Positions 24,772 to 33,576 of a stretch of DNA of 64,000 bases are shown here, one piece after another. The stretch is from Arthrobacter sp. cf158. GTDB taxonomy: Bacteria; Actinomycetota; Actinomycetes; Actinomycetales; Micrococcaceae. The position numbers and the translations under genes were made by a program. Under the pieces are notes generated by a model. It worked only from the letters and a program-made list of their open reading frames with translations. It did no database searches and was not told the DNA's origin. Within the stretch, counting starts at the first letter, position 1, and each line of letters begins with the position of its first letter. Where the stretch lies: contig NZ_FNNR01000005.1 in assembly GCF_900106835.1 (NCBI RefSeq), forward strand, positions 346,540 to 410,539, read 5' to 3'.

Positions 24772-25740
24772 ATGAACCTTCCCCAAACCCAGGAACACAA
24801 AGTCACGGTCGCGGCCAAGACAACGCTTGCGGCCGGTGTCGTGGAGCTGGAACTGGCCTCCGAAGACGGAAACGATCTCCCGCAGTGGGAGCCTGGTGCG
24901 CACGTTGACCTCATCCTGCCCTCAGGCGCCGTCCGTCAGTATTCCCTCTGCGGAGACCCTAGCCAGCTTTCGTCGTACAAGGTTTCGGTACTGCTGGATG
25001 AAAAGGGCAGGGGAGGCTCCCGCGAGGTCCATGAAGCCGTGGATGCCGGTGCCATCTTGACCATTAAGGGCCCCCGGAACCATTTCCCACTGGGGGACCA
25101 CCAGTCATACCTGTTCATCGCAGGAGGGATCGGCATCACCCCGATGCTGGCGATGGCACGGAAAGTTTCTGCGGCGGGCCTGAAATGGCGATTGATCTAC
25201 GGTGGCCGGAGCCTGGAGACCATGGCCTACCTGCCCGAGATTGCCGAGCTGGTAGGTGGAGACGTTGAACTCGTTCCTGCCGACACCAAAGGAATCCCGG
25301 ACATCAAAGGGGCGATCGAAACCTCTGACGGCGCCCACGTCTACACCTGCGGCCCTGAACCCATGCTCCGGGTTGTCGAAGAGAACACCAAAGCAATTCT
25401 GGGCGATGAGTTTTTTCACTTTGAGCGCTTCGGCGCTGACCCTAACGCGGTAGCGGCCGACACCGACGGTGACACCGCATTCGAAGTGGAGCTGGCAACC
25501 ACCGGCAAGACCCTCACTGTGGCAGCGAACCAAAAACTGATTGACGTGGTACGAAGTGTGGTTCCGGGTGTGCCCTTCTCCTGCGAGCAGGGCTACTGCG
25601 GCTCTTGCGAAACCGGAGTCCTTGCCGGCATTCCCTTGCACCGCGATCAGCTCCTCACTGAAGAAGAGCGCGCCTGCAACGACACCATGATGATCTGCGT
25701 CGGCCGTTCCAAGACCCCTAAGCTCACCCTCGACATCTAG
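24772..25740 (+). CDS. phthalate-dioxygenase-reductase-type flavin/[2Fe-2S] oxidoreductase
   Basis: 322 residues in the PDR order: flavin domain first with RQYSLCGD, then the pyridine nucleotide domain with GGIGITPMLAMA and YTCGPEPML, then a C-terminal plant-type [2Fe-2S] ferredoxin domain. The cluster cysteines are at about 271, 276, 279 and 309 (CX4CX2CX29C). It carries electrons from NAD(P)H to an oxygenase. It lies 19 bases upstream of P450-2, so it is almost certainly that enzyme's reductase, the split form of what CYP116B enzymes carry in one chain. No Rieske oxygenase is present nearby. Confidence 0.9.
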   Translation: MNLPQTQEHKVTVAAKTTLAAGVVELELASEDGNDLPQWEPGAHVDLILPSGAVRQYSLCGDPSQLSSYKVSVLLDEKGRGGSREVHEAVDAGAILTIKGPRNHFPLGDHQSYLFIAGGIGITPMLAMARKVSAAGLKWRLIYGGRSLETMAYLPEIAELVGGDVELVPADTKGIPDIKGAIETSDGAHVYTCGPEPMLRVVEENTKAILGDEFFHFERFGADPNAVAADTDGDTAFEVELATTGKTLTVAANQKLIDVVRSVVPGVPFSCEQGYCGSCETGVLAGIPLHRDQLLTEEERACNDTMMICVGRSKTPKLTLDI

Positions 25741-25759
25741 CTCCCTAAGGACAGCCAGC

Positions 25760-26989
25760 ATGAACAGCACTCTTCAAACTCCAGGCTTCACCCTCGCCGA
25801 CCCGTCCTTGTGGACCAACGGACCAGCCGAAGATGAGCTAAGAATCCTTCGGGAAAACCACCCCCTTTCCTGGCATGAAGAACCGTCTAGTGAATGGTTC
25901 CCGGAAGGCGGCCGAGGCTTCTGGTCCCTTGTCCGTCACGAAGACGTCTCCGCGGCAAGCAAGGACCAGGACACCTACTCATCCGGGCAGGGAACCGAAC
26001 TTATTGACATGCCGGCCGAGATGGTGCGCACCTACGGCGGCATGCTGAACATGACGGGGGAGGACCACGCCAAGCATCGGGCGATCGTGAGCAGGGTCTT
26101 CACCCCACGCACCCTAGCCCAGCTTGCTCCGCAGATCCTTGAGCATGCCCGGACTTGCATCGCCAGGATCAAGGACCGGGAGGACTTCGATTTCATGGAA
26201 GACCTCGTCGCGGATTTCCCGGCTCAGATCGTCTGTGACCTGATGGGTGTCCCCGCTGAAGACAGGCCCGAACTGATCCGTCTCACCGGCATCGCGCTGG
26301 CCGGAAACGGCACTGCAGAGTCGTACAAAACCATGACTCAAATCGTCGAATACGCCAAGGGTTTGGCGGCGAGGGTCGAAGTGGCTGCATCGGACGATGC
26401 CAGCCTGCTTCGTAAGCTCGTGGACGCAGAAGTCAACGGCGAGCGCCTTAGCAACGAAGAGGTCGGAATCTTCCTGGCACTGCTCCTGACGGCCGGCATT
26501 GAAACGACGGCAACAAGCATCGGGCAGGGCTTTTATGCAATGTCCCAGTACCCGGAGCAACGCAAGGCGTGGCAGGAAGATTACGACGCACTCGCGCCTC
26601 GCGCCGTTGAGGAAATCGTTCGCTGGGTAACCCCGGTCATGCATTTCCGCAGAACCGCCACAAGGGACATCGAGCTCTACGGCCAAACGATTCGCAAGGG
26701 CGACAAAGTCCTCCTGTGGTACACCTCCGGAAACCGGGACGAGTCGGTGTTTCCGGAGGCGGAGAAACTGGACTTCTCCCGTGAATCTGAAGTTCCACAC
26801 GTTGCCTTTGGCGGGGGCGGACCACACTTCTGCCTTGGCGCCCAGCTGGCGCGCCTGGAGATCAGTATCTTCTTCAAGGAACTCTTCCAGACACTTCCCA
26901 ACGTAGCGGTCAACGGCGAACCCGTCCGGCTGCACTCCAATTTCGTCAACGGGCTGGCCCACCTTCCCTGCACCACCGGCCGCGCCTAA
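25760..26989 (+). CDS. cytochrome P450 number 2, paired with a PDR-type reductase
   Basis: 409 residues. Helix I motif is LTAGIETTATS (AGIETT rather than the AGNETT of P450-1), the ExxR motif is in EEIVRWVTP, and the haem loop is FGGGGPHFCLG with the ligand at about Cys358. The GEDHAKHR helix C segment is conserved. It is encoded directly after its reductase and before a 99-residue protein. It is distinct from P450-1 and is not under an obvious ATACCGTATAC site. O- or N-dealkylation is common for P450s with PDR partners, but the substrate here is unknown. Confidence 0.9.
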   Translation: MNSTLQTPGFTLADPSLWTNGPAEDELRILRENHPLSWHEEPSSEWFPEGGRGFWSLVRHEDVSAASKDQDTYSSGQGTELIDMPAEMVRTYGGMLNMTGEDHAKHRAIVSRVFTPRTLAQLAPQILEHARTCIARIKDREDFDFMEDLVADFPAQIVCDLMGVPAEDRPELIRLTGIALAGNGTAESYKTMTQIVEYAKGLAARVEVAASDDASLLRKLVDAEVNGERLSNEEVGIFLALLLTAGIETTATSIGQGFYAMSQYPEQRKAWQEDYDALAPRAVEEIVRWVTPVMHFRRTATRDIELYGQTIRKGDKVLLWYTSGNRDESVFPEAEKLDFSRESEVPHVAFGGGGPHFCLGAQLARLEISIFFKELFQTLPNVAVNGEPVRLHSNFVNGLAHLPCTTGRA

Positions 26990-27015
26990 AAACTCTTCCA
27001 TCAAAGGAGATGGAC

Positions 27016-27315
27016 ATGAAAAGCATCAAAGCCATGAACGACCTCAGAGCTGCCGCCCGGAGTTCGGTGGGCACCGGAGTCCACTGCCCCCGCACCGGGT
27101 GGTGGGTCCCGGAGCCCCTGCACGATCTCTCAGCCCGCTACATCTGGCAGGGCGCCATCATGCCGGGTGCCAACGGCCGAAACATCCAATGGCGCCTTGC
27201 CGTAGAGGATCCGACAGGAAAGTTCGCACAGGACGCTGCATGGACTCCGCATATGCAAAACAAAACGCCACTCACGTATGCCTCACGGGTCCTCTGGCCG
27301 GACTGCCAGGACTAG
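27016..27315 (+). CDS. hypothetical protein, 99 residues, downstream of P450-2
   Basis: The second of two ATGs is used because AAAGGAG lies six bases before it. The protein is soluble, rich in Trp, Pro and His, with a CPRTGWWVPEPL stretch and the tail SRVLWPDCQD. Two cysteines (one near each end) could bind a metal but no known motif is seen. It is 26 bases after the P450 stop and before a terminator, so it is the third gene of this operon. No family is recognised; a P450 accessory or substrate-binding role is only a guess. Confidence 0.72.
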   Translation: MKSIKAMNDLRAAARSSVGTGVHCPRTGWWVPEPLHDLSARYIWQGAIMPGANGRNIQWRLAVEDPTGKFAQDAAWTPHMQNKTPLTYASRVLWPDCQD

Positions 27316-27905
27316 TCAGCGAAGCCCGCCCTTGGAGACAGATCAGTTACGTCCAGAGCCAGTGCCCTTCAGTGCAACCTCAATGCCGCTGTTCCTCGAT
27401 CCACTTGGCTCGTCCGATGACCGGCGGCCGCCAAGCTCCGCCAGGACCGCCAGTGAACGAAAGGCCGAGCCGCGCCCCAGGCCACAAGTGCAAAGCAGTC
27501 AGAGGCGCAGAAAACACGCCAGCCGCACGCAGCGGCTTGGTCTAGTCGTCGCCGACATCGCAGCACTTTCCCAGCGCGCGCTGTCATAGGATCCGGCGCA
27601 CTACGCAGCACCCGACATGCAGGAGTCCGCACCGGCTGAACACTTTGAGAAAGGCCACCACCAGAGCCGCACGGCAAGGTGGTGGCCTTTCCTTTTAAGT
27701 CCGGTTGCTACGCCTCAGGGCCGAGTGCTAGCCGGGTACAACTGTCGCGGATATATTCCACGAAATCAAGACCCCTGTGGTTAATTTCCATCTCTAGGGT
27801 TTACTTTTTGGATAATTCGCTGCTACGCTAAGTGTGTGCTTGTGGCCCACGTCACGCACAACTCCCAGCAACAGGCAACAGCCCTAAGAGTCAAGGAACC
27901 ACGAC
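27316..27905. other. intergenic region with terminator and promoter of the next unit
   Basis: About 590 bases. The first 330 show only open frames without ribosome sites or recognisable products. A strong terminator stands at 27650-27690. From about 27740 to 27835 the sequence is AT-richer (TTAATTTCC, TTTACTTTTTGGATAATTCG) and probably holds the promoter of the SnoaL-like / NCS1 unit. Confidence 0.55.
27650..27690 (+). terminator. rho-independent terminator of the P450-2 operon
   Basis: Perfect 13-bp stem AAAGGCCACCACC (27650-27662) with 27678-27690, 15-base loop, followed by CCTTTT. Confidence 0.85.
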
Positions 27906-28304
27906 ATGGAAATCACTGAGGCAGAAGTAATCGAAGCGGCAGCCAAGATGGTCGAGGCGTTCTCGAACAGCCGTACCGAGGACTACTTTGCGTGTTTCGA
28001 CGAGCACGCGACATTTCTCTTCCATGGGGAAGGAAGTCGACTGGAAACACGGGCGGCATACCAATCAATCTGGGAAGGTTGGATGGAAGAGGGCCTGAGG
28101 ATCACCAGCTGCAAGAGCACCAACCGCCGGATCCAGATTCATGGGGCGGTGGCCCTGCTCACGCACGATGTGGAAACGGATCTGGACGACAAGGGGTCGC
28201 TGTCCACGGCCTTCGAGCGGGAAACAATCGTTTTTGCGAAGAACCAGGATGGCACGGTCTCCTGCCTGCATGAGCACCTCTCCCTGGATCCGACACAGAA
28301 CTAA
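27906..28304 (+). CDS. SnoaL/NTF2-like small protein
   Basis: 132 residues with the NTF2-like cone fold pattern: N-terminal helix (EAEVIEAAAKMVEAFSN), DYFACFDEHATFLFHG, a helix with RAAYQSIWEGW, then strands ending HEHLSLDP. The family includes cyclases, isomerases and many small ligand-binding proteins in catabolic operons. The stop TAA overlaps the permease ATG by one base. It probably binds or isomerises the transported compound; no catalytic residue set can be assigned from sequence. Confidence 0.75.
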   Translation: MEITEAEVIEAAAKMVEAFSNSRTEDYFACFDEHATFLFHGEGSRLETRAAYQSIWEGWMEEGLRITSCKSTNRRIQIHGAVALLTHDVETDLDDKGSLSTAFERETIVFAKNQDGTVSCLHEHLSLDPTQN

Positions 28305-29878
28305 TGAAGGACACAACTCCACCTCCTGTTCTGGCCGCCCCCGGGATTCTCGAAGTCGAGCATCATGGCGTAGAACCGATTCCCGACCATGAGCGCACGG
28401 CAACTCCGTTCGATCTATTCCGCCTGATCTTCGGTGGGGCGAACACCTTCGTGACGGTCATTCTGGGGTCGGTCCCCATCCTGCTTGGCCTGTCCTTCGT
28501 AGATGCGCTGTGGGTGACCGTTGCCGGCGTCCTGCTTGGGTCGCTCATCGTTGCACCGATGGCCCTGTTCGGCCCCGTCAGCGGCAGTAACAACGCGGTC
28601 TCCTCGTCGGGCCACTTTGGGGCACACGGGCGCATTATCGGGTCTTGCCTTGCCTTGCTCGTGGCAGTTGCGTTCTATTCGATCTCCGTTTGGACCTCCG
28701 GCGACGTCATCATTGGTGCGGCCCACGAATTCTTCGATGTTCCCAGCAGTCCATGGGCGCTTGGGGCTGTGTACAGCGTCCTTGCTGTACTAATGCTCGT
28801 TGTCTGCATTTATGGTTTCCGGTTCATGCTTTGGGTCAACAAAGTGGCGATCATCGGCGCAACCGCTATGTTCCTGGCCGGCATCTTTGCCTTCTGGGAC
28901 AAGTTCGACTTTGGATACTCTGGCGCGTTTGGCATCAATGGAGTTGCCTCGGTTGATCCAGCATTTTGGGCCGCCGCGATCGGCGCGGGCCTGGTGGTCA
29001 TGTCAAACCCTGTTTCCTTTGCCACGTTCCTGGGGGACTGGACGCGGTACATCCCAAAGGAAACATCACGCAGCAAGCTCATGGTGTCGGTGATTCTGGC
29101 AAATTTGGCCACGCTGCTTCCCTTCATCTTCGGCCTGGCAACCACGAGCATCATCGCCTCGTCGGCACAGCCGTTCTTTGAGGCCGGAGATTACGTTGGC
29201 GGGCTCCTGAACGTCTCTCCGATCTGGTACTGCATCCCCATCAGCATCCTGGCGATCATCGGGGGCATGTCCACGGGAACCGGACTGCTCTATGGTACGG
29301 GCTTGGACTTCGCGAGCATCGTGCCCCGCCTGTCCAGGATTCAATCGACCATCCTCATCGGAGTTTCGTCCTTGGCGTTCATCTTCTTCGGAAAGTTTGT
29401 TCTGAACGTCGTCCAAAGCATCTCTACCTTTGCCATCCTCATCGTTACCTGCACCGCTCCCTGGATGGTGATCATGATCATCGGCTTCGTCAAGCGGAAA
29501 GGGTGGTATGACCAGGACGCCCTCCAAGTGTTCAACCGGCGCCTCAAGGGCGGAATCTACTGGTTCAACGACGGATGGAACTGGCGGGCAGTTGCTGTCT
29601 GGGCTGTCTCGGCAGTTGCCGGGCTGCTGTTCGTAAATGTACCGGGCCAGTTTGTGGGCTGGCTGAGCCCAATAGTCGCCGGAATCGACATCAGTATCCC
29701 GGTCGCGGCAGGCCTGGCGTGTCTTCTGTACCTGACGGTGCTGAAAACGTTCCCTGAGCCATACGAAGTGTTCGGCCCCATGAACGGGCCGTCGTCTTCA
29801 CAAAAACCCATGTCCTCCACCGAATCCAATGCGACACCGACTTCGGACACCCTCCTGCAACAGAAAGCATCACAATGA
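28304..29878 (+). CDS. NCS1-family permease (purine/cytosine/allantoin type)
   Basis: 524 residues with about 12 membrane helices. NCS1 features include an N-terminal IPDHERTATPFDLF leader, FGGANTF in helix 1, GPVSGSNNAV in the substrate region and SFATFLGDWTRYIP between helices, which is the NCS1 signature. It imports a nitrogenous heterocycle or related amine with Na+ or H+. It is coupled by TAATG to the SnoaL-like gene and by ATGA to the isomerase-like gene. Its cargo may be the substrate of P450-2 (inference from position). Confidence 0.87.
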   Translation: MKDTTPPPVLAAPGILEVEHHGVEPIPDHERTATPFDLFRLIFGGANTFVTVILGSVPILLGLSFVDALWVTVAGVLLGSLIVAPMALFGPVSGSNNAVSSSGHFGAHGRIIGSCLALLVAVAFYSISVWTSGDVIIGAAHEFFDVPSSPWALGAVYSVLAVLMLVVCIYGFRFMLWVNKVAIIGATAMFLAGIFAFWDKFDFGYSGAFGINGVASVDPAFWAAAIGAGLVVMSNPVSFATFLGDWTRYIPKETSRSKLMVSVILANLATLLPFIFGLATTSIIASSAQPFFEAGDYVGGLLNVSPIWYCIPISILAIIGGMSTGTGLLYGTGLDFASIVPRLSRIQSTILIGVSSLAFIFFGKFVLNVVQSISTFAILIVTCTAPWMVIMIIGFVKRKGWYDQDALQVFNRRLKGGIYWFNDGWNWRAVAVWAVSAVAGLLFVNVPGQFVGWLSPIVAGIDISIPVAAGLACLLYLTVLKTFPEPYEVFGPMNGPSSSQKPMSSTESNATPTSDTLLQQKASQ

Positions 29879-30681
29879 CCCAGTACGGTATTCAAGCCAT
29901 TAAGACCCTGAGAGAGGAAGTACTAAACCTCGGTCAGTCCCTCACCCTTGACGACTGGGCGCGTCCGAGCGCTTGCGCTGGATGGAGCGTCCAGGACATC
30001 CTCATACACCTCAATTGCACGCTGCGGGAAGTAGTCTCGCCGGACTCGCTCCCGGCTCCCGTTGCCGGGGACATCGAAGCTTCGAACGACGTCGGAGTTG
30101 CAGCCTTCCGAGGTCAGACCCCAGAAGAAACTCTTGCAGAGTACCGGTCGATGATTGACTCAACCATCGATGAACTCGCACAACTCCAAGTACCGCCGGC
30201 CAGTGAGTCCGAGGTCGACATGGACAATGCCGGTGTATACCCGGCTCACCTGCTCGTCGACTCGCTGGTTTTCGACCACTACTGTCACCTGCGGCACGAC
30301 ATCATCGCACCACATGGGCCGGTCGAGGCCGCGACCGTCGAACCTGACGAGGATATTGTCAAGTCTTCGCTGGCGTGGCTTCTGGCAGGCCTGCCGCAAA
30401 TGTCGCCGGAGCGTCTGGGCGTGTCGGTGACGGCACCGGTGCGCCTTAGCCTTACGGGGGTCGGGGGAGGGGACTGGCTCATTTCGCCCGAGCCGGGCAA
30501 ACCCGCGGTTGCTCCGGATGACCGCGTGGTGCAACCAGCGGCGATCATCACGAGTGATGCCGACGACTTCATCAGGTGGGGAACGAAGCGCGCCACTGAG
30601 ACCGAACGTGCCCGCATGGTCACCCTCAGCGGGGACCGTGAACTGGGCCAGCGAGTCGTGGAATCAATCCACGTGTTCTAG
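29875..30681 (+). CDS. maleylpyruvate isomerase family protein, paralogue of 7485-8294
   Basis: 268 residues. It aligns along its length with the protein at 7485-8294: ACAGWSVQDILIHL, CTLREVV, VFDHYCHLRHDI, LPQMSPERL and the ending SIHVF. The metal-binding cluster has Asp-His-x-x-His where typical mycothiol isomerases have Glu and His. It follows the permease by an ATGA overlap and ends at a strong terminator. Two such paralogues, each in a different amine-related operon, point to a shared chemistry, possibly mycothiol-dependent handling of a reactive aldehyde or enone. Confidence 0.75.
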   Translation: MTQYGIQAIKTLREEVLNLGQSLTLDDWARPSACAGWSVQDILIHLNCTLREVVSPDSLPAPVAGDIEASNDVGVAAFRGQTPEETLAEYRSMIDSTIDELAQLQVPPASESEVDMDNAGVYPAHLLVDSLVFDHYCHLRHDIIAPHGPVEAATVEPDEDIVKSSLAWLLAGLPQMSPERLGVSVTAPVRLSLTGVGGGDWLISPEPGKPAVAPDDRVVQPAAIITSDADDFIRWGTKRATETERARMVTLSGDRELGQRVVESIHVF

Positions 30682-30699
30682 CACGTGGGTTCGCAGGCG

Positions 30700-30733
30700 A
30701 CGGCGCCGGACCGCATTGCAGGTCCGGCGCCGT
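30700..30733 (+). terminator. terminator after the isomerase-like gene
   Basis: Perfect 13-bp stem ACGGCGCCGGACC (30700-30712) with 30721-30733, 8-base loop, starting 18 bases after the stop codon. Confidence 0.82.
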
Positions 30734-30853
30734 TTCATGCCTGGTAACGCAAGAGCAGTCTCCAAACGCAATCCCGCACTGAAGTTCTCGGCCCCTCATT
30801 ATGAGTAGGCAGATAGCAAACGGTATGCGTCGCAGCCACCAGCAAGGATCAAA

Positions 30854-31003
30854 ATGACAGGAACATACGCCCGCGCCCTTGGCGCCTTGATGAACGCTCT
30901 TTCCGATCTTTCTGAGTTCATGGTGCAGCGCCTCGCCTCCCGGAATCTGTTCACGGAAAGAGCCGTTGCACAAAACGCGAAACCGTCCGCCCCTGGAGAC
31001 TGA
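30854..31003 (+). CDS. possible small protein, 49 residues
   Basis: ATG at 30854 with AAGGA five bases upstream. The frame encodes a helical, amphipathic peptide (ALGALMNALSDLSEFMVQRLASR) and ends at TGA 31001-31003. It fills the gap between a terminator and the convergent TetR gene. No family is recognised. The ribosome site and helix pattern support it; the short length does not. Confidence 0.4.
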   Translation: MTGTYARALGALMNALSDLSEFMVQRLASRNLFTERAVAQNAKPSAPGD

Positions 31004-31033
31004 CGGATCCACCCGCCCGTCCGTGGGTTGGGC

Positions 31034-31618
31034 CTACGACCGCGACTGGATGCCGGCCAAGTGCTCATCCAGCGTCCTGGTGGCCCAAGTGAAATCCGAG
31101 CTTGGTTCCTGCCGAATGATGTGCAAGGCAAGTCCATCAATCAGGGCATGCAAGCGGTCCGTCTCAAAACGGGCAGATTCTGCGGTTCCTTGATGCAGAA
31201 TGCTCACGACTGTCTCACAGATCCTCCGCACGGCGTTGTGCGTTTGCATGTGGGTGGGCCGGAGATCGGGATCGGTCATCGCCGCTGTTCCGAGTGCCAG
31301 AAAGACTTCCATCTCCATGCGGCGTTCCGCATCAAGCGGGAGTAATTCATGAACGATTGATCTGCCCCAAACTTCGCTCTGCTGCCCGGCTTCGACTGCG
31401 GCAATCCGCTCGAGAGTTCTGGACAGAACCAATTCAAGAGCGTGCACGCGGACGCTGGTCTGGGTTGGGAAGGTGTACCGCAGCGAGCTCGGGGGTAGGC
31501 CCGCTTCGGCGGCCACGTTTCGTACCGACAATCCCGCTAATCCTTGGTCCACTAAAACACGCCACGCAGCTTCAGAAACCTGCTGCCGGCGGCTGTCCAC
31601 ATCGAGGTTCTTTGCCAT
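31034..31618 (-). CDS. TetR-family repressor
   Basis: 194 residues. N-terminal HTH about residues 12-58 with GLAGLSVRNVAAEAGLPPSSLRYTFP, the TetR DNA-binding pattern; the C-terminal helical ligand domain includes HALIDGLALHI. Two in-frame ATGs exist (31625-31627 and 31616-31618); the inner one follows GGGGG closely, the outer would be leaderless beside the operator. It is divergent from the SMR pair and should repress it until a cationic drug or metabolite binds. Confidence 0.83.
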   Translation of the reverse strand: MAKNLDVDSRRQQVSEAAWRVLVDQGLAGLSVRNVAAEAGLPPSSLRYTFPTQTSVRVHALELVLSRTLERIAAVEAGQQSEVWGRSIVHELLPLDAERRMEMEVFLALGTAAMTDPDLRPTHMQTHNAVRRICETVVSILHQGTAESARFETDRLHALIDGLALHIIRQEPSSDFTWATRTLDEHLAGIQSRS

Positions 31619-31629
31619 AGCCCCCATAC

Positions 31630-31645
31630 TCGCACAACTGTGCGA
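31630..31645. promoter_or_regulatory. palindromic operator between tetR and the SMR pair
   Basis: TCGCACAACTGTGCGA has perfect 7-bp arms around AC. It abuts the tetR start and lies 70 bases before the first SMR gene, the usual place for a TetR operator. Confidence 0.65.
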
Positions 31646-31714
31646 AATGTGGTAAAAATGAAACCGTACAGTCGTACCAAATGCTGCGGTGGCGGCGGAT
31701 AAGGAACTGATGAC

Positions 31715-32029
31715 ATGGCTTGGGTAGTACTTCTCGTGTCCGGCGTGCTGGAGGCAGTATGGGCAACTGCGTTGGGTGCTTCAGATGGTTTTAAGCGGCG
31801 AAAGCCCACGATCATCTTCGCGGTGACCATGGCGCTCAGCATGGCTGGCTTGGCGTACGCCATGCTCAGTCTCCCCGTAGGAACGGCTTACGCCGTGTGG
31901 GTTGGGATTGGCGCGGTGCTGACCGTTCTGATAGCAGTTCTAACAGGCTCCGAGGTCCTGACATGGCCGCGCGCGGCCCTGTTGGTCGGTCTCGTTGGAT
32001 GTGTTGCAGGATTGAAGGTGATCAGCTGA
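31715..32029 (+). CDS. small multidrug resistance (SMR) protein, Gdx/SugE-like subunit 1
   Basis: 104 residues, four helices. The first helix has the essential glutamate in VLEAVWATAL, and helix 3 reads LPVGTAYAVWVGIGAV, the pattern of guanidinium exporters (Gdx, formerly SugE) more than of EmrE. AAGGA lies nine bases ahead of the ATG. It overlaps the second SMR gene by one base (TGATG), so the pump is likely a heterodimer. Paired SMR pumps such as NepAB export amine metabolites in Arthrobacter; a guanidine or amine cargo fits this neighbourhood (inference). Confidence 0.88.
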   Translation: MAWVVLLVSGVLEAVWATALGASDGFKRRKPTIIFAVTMALSMAGLAYAMLSLPVGTAYAVWVGIGAVLTVLIAVLTGSEVLTWPRAALLVGLVGCVAGLKVIS

Positions 32030-32394
32030 TGCCGTGGGTAATCCTGCTTGTCAGTGCCGTCCTGGAGGCCATATGGGCCACAGCATTGGGTGCCAGTATG
32101 GGATTCACCGATCCCACTGCTACCACCATTTTCGCCGTCGCTTTGCTTCTCAGCATGCTCGGCCTCGGTTATGCGGCGCGGCAAATTCCGATCAGCACTG
32201 CTTACGCGGTCTGGACTGGCGCTGGGGCCGCGTTGACTGTGGCCTGGAGCCTGATCACTGGGGCCGAAGAGTTGACGGTTCTCAGGGTACTCTTTCTTGC
32301 TGGCATTGTCGGCTGCGTCGTGGGTTTGAAACTCGTGAAGTCGCCAAAGCCTTCCCAGTCACCTCGCCGAAGTGCGCTGGCGCGGCGAGATTAA
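32029..32394 (+). CDS. SMR protein, Gdx/SugE-like subunit 2
   Basis: 121 residues, four helices plus a basic C-terminal tail (KSPKPSQSPRRSALARRD) missing from subunit 1. The glutamate is kept in VLEAIWATALGAS; helix 3 reads IPISTAYAVWTGAGAA. The start overlaps the subunit 1 stop. The tail suggests asymmetric topology, as in other two-gene SMR pumps. Confidence 0.87.
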   Translation: MPWVILLVSAVLEAIWATALGASMGFTDPTATTIFAVALLLSMLGLGYAARQIPISTAYAVWTGAGAALTVAWSLITGAEELTVLRVLFLAGIVGCVVGLKLVKSPKPSQSPRRSALARRD

Positions 32395-32571
32395 GATGAT
32401 TGGGGGCTTCCTGCAATTGCTTCAGACCGTTTCCGCTGTGCTATGCAGAGGACCCGAAGGAAACCCCAAAAGAGCAGTTATCTGTCTTCATATACTCTGG
32501 GATCGTCACCGTGCCGCTGACCAAGAGGCGTCAAAAGAAGACCCAAGTACCCTTCAATCCGAGGACCTGAC

Positions 32572-33576
32572 ATGACGAGATCCCACGCCGGGAGCGCCGC
32601 TGCTTCCGTTCCCGGAACAGGCAGGAAGGTTGTGACCCTGGATCCGATCGACCACGAACTCGTCAGGCTCCTTCAAATCGACGGACGGGCAACCTTCCAA
32701 GAGCTCAGCGAATCAGTCGGCCTCTCGGGGGAGAGTACACGACTGCGCGTCGCCCGATTGGAGCGGACCGGCGTCGTCCGGATCGTTGCCAGCGTCGCTC
32801 CGCAACTGCTCGGCTACAGCAGTTCGGCGATGGTTGGCGTGAACGTAGGCGCGGCAGCGCGATCGGTCGCTCAACGGCTTGCTCAGTTGCCGTCGACGAG
32901 CTTCGTTGTCTGCACTGGGGGTAAGTTTGACCTCCTGGCGGAGATTGATTGCAGGGATGATGCGGAACTTCTGGATGTGCTCGACGAAGTTCGCGAGATC
33001 CCCGGAGTTGTCCGATGCGAGTCATTCATGTATCTGAGCGTTGCCAAGTACGCATACCGTCAAAGCGTCTTCCTGGCAGGTTCGGACGTCAAGGCGGGTA
33101 CCGACGGAGGTGCCGCCGCGGCGCCAGTTGTGCTGGACGAGGTGGATCATTCGCTCATTGAAGCCCTCCGGGAGGATGGCCGCGCGTCCTACTCAGCGCT
33201 CGCGAAGAAGGCCGGAGTGCCCTATTCGAGCACTCGACGCAAGGTGCTCCAGCTCGTGGAATCCGGCGTACTGCATATCAATACACTGCTGGGTGATGCC
33301 GCGCCTTACCGTTACGTTCAGGCGAGTATCGGGATCAGAACAACAGGGCGCCCCGGGCGGGTGGCTGTCGAGCTGCAGCAGCATCCTGAGGTAGGAATGA
33401 TCCTGTTGACGGCGGGCTCCCACGATCTGATTATCGAGGTCACCTGCGAGGATAAACAGGCATTATTGGCGTTCGTCGAAGACACTCTGGGTTCCACGGA
33501 AGGCGTCGTTTCCAGTGAGAGCTACGTCTATCTGGACATCGAAAAGCTCCCGTTTTCTTGGGGGGCAATGCACTAG
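32572..33576 (+). CDS. double-length Lrp/AsnC-type regulator number 2
   Basis: 334 residues, two HTH-RAM units: DPIDHELVRLLQIDGR near residue 24 and LDEVDHSLIEALREDGR near residue 190. The second recognition helix has PYSSTRRKVLQL, close to the first copy's PSARRRVLRL. The ATG has GAGGACC upstream. It is homologous to the protein at 1192-2175 over the full length. Its targets are probably the flanking transport and catabolic genes; no site was identified. Confidence 0.88.
   Translation: MTRSHAGSAAASVPGTGRKVVTLDPIDHELVRLLQIDGRATFQELSESVGLSGESTRLRVARLERTGVVRIVASVAPQLLGYSSSAMVGVNVGAAARSVAQRLAQLPSTSFVVCTGGKFDLLAEIDCRDDAELLDVLDEVREIPGVVRCESFMYLSVAKYAYRQSVFLAGSDVKAGTDGGAAAAPVVLDEVDHSLIEALREDGRASYSALAKKAGVPYSSTRRKVLQLVESGVLHINTLLGDAAPYRYVQASIGIRTTGRPGRVAVELQQHPEVGMILLTAGSHDLIIEVTCEDKQALLAFVEDTLGSTEGVVSSESYVYLDIEKLPFSWGAMH

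Noticed and set aside
27278..27589. 103-residue plus-strand frame after the 99-residue protein
   Set aside because: Overlaps that gene in another frame, Ser/Arg/Pro-rich, no ribosome site.
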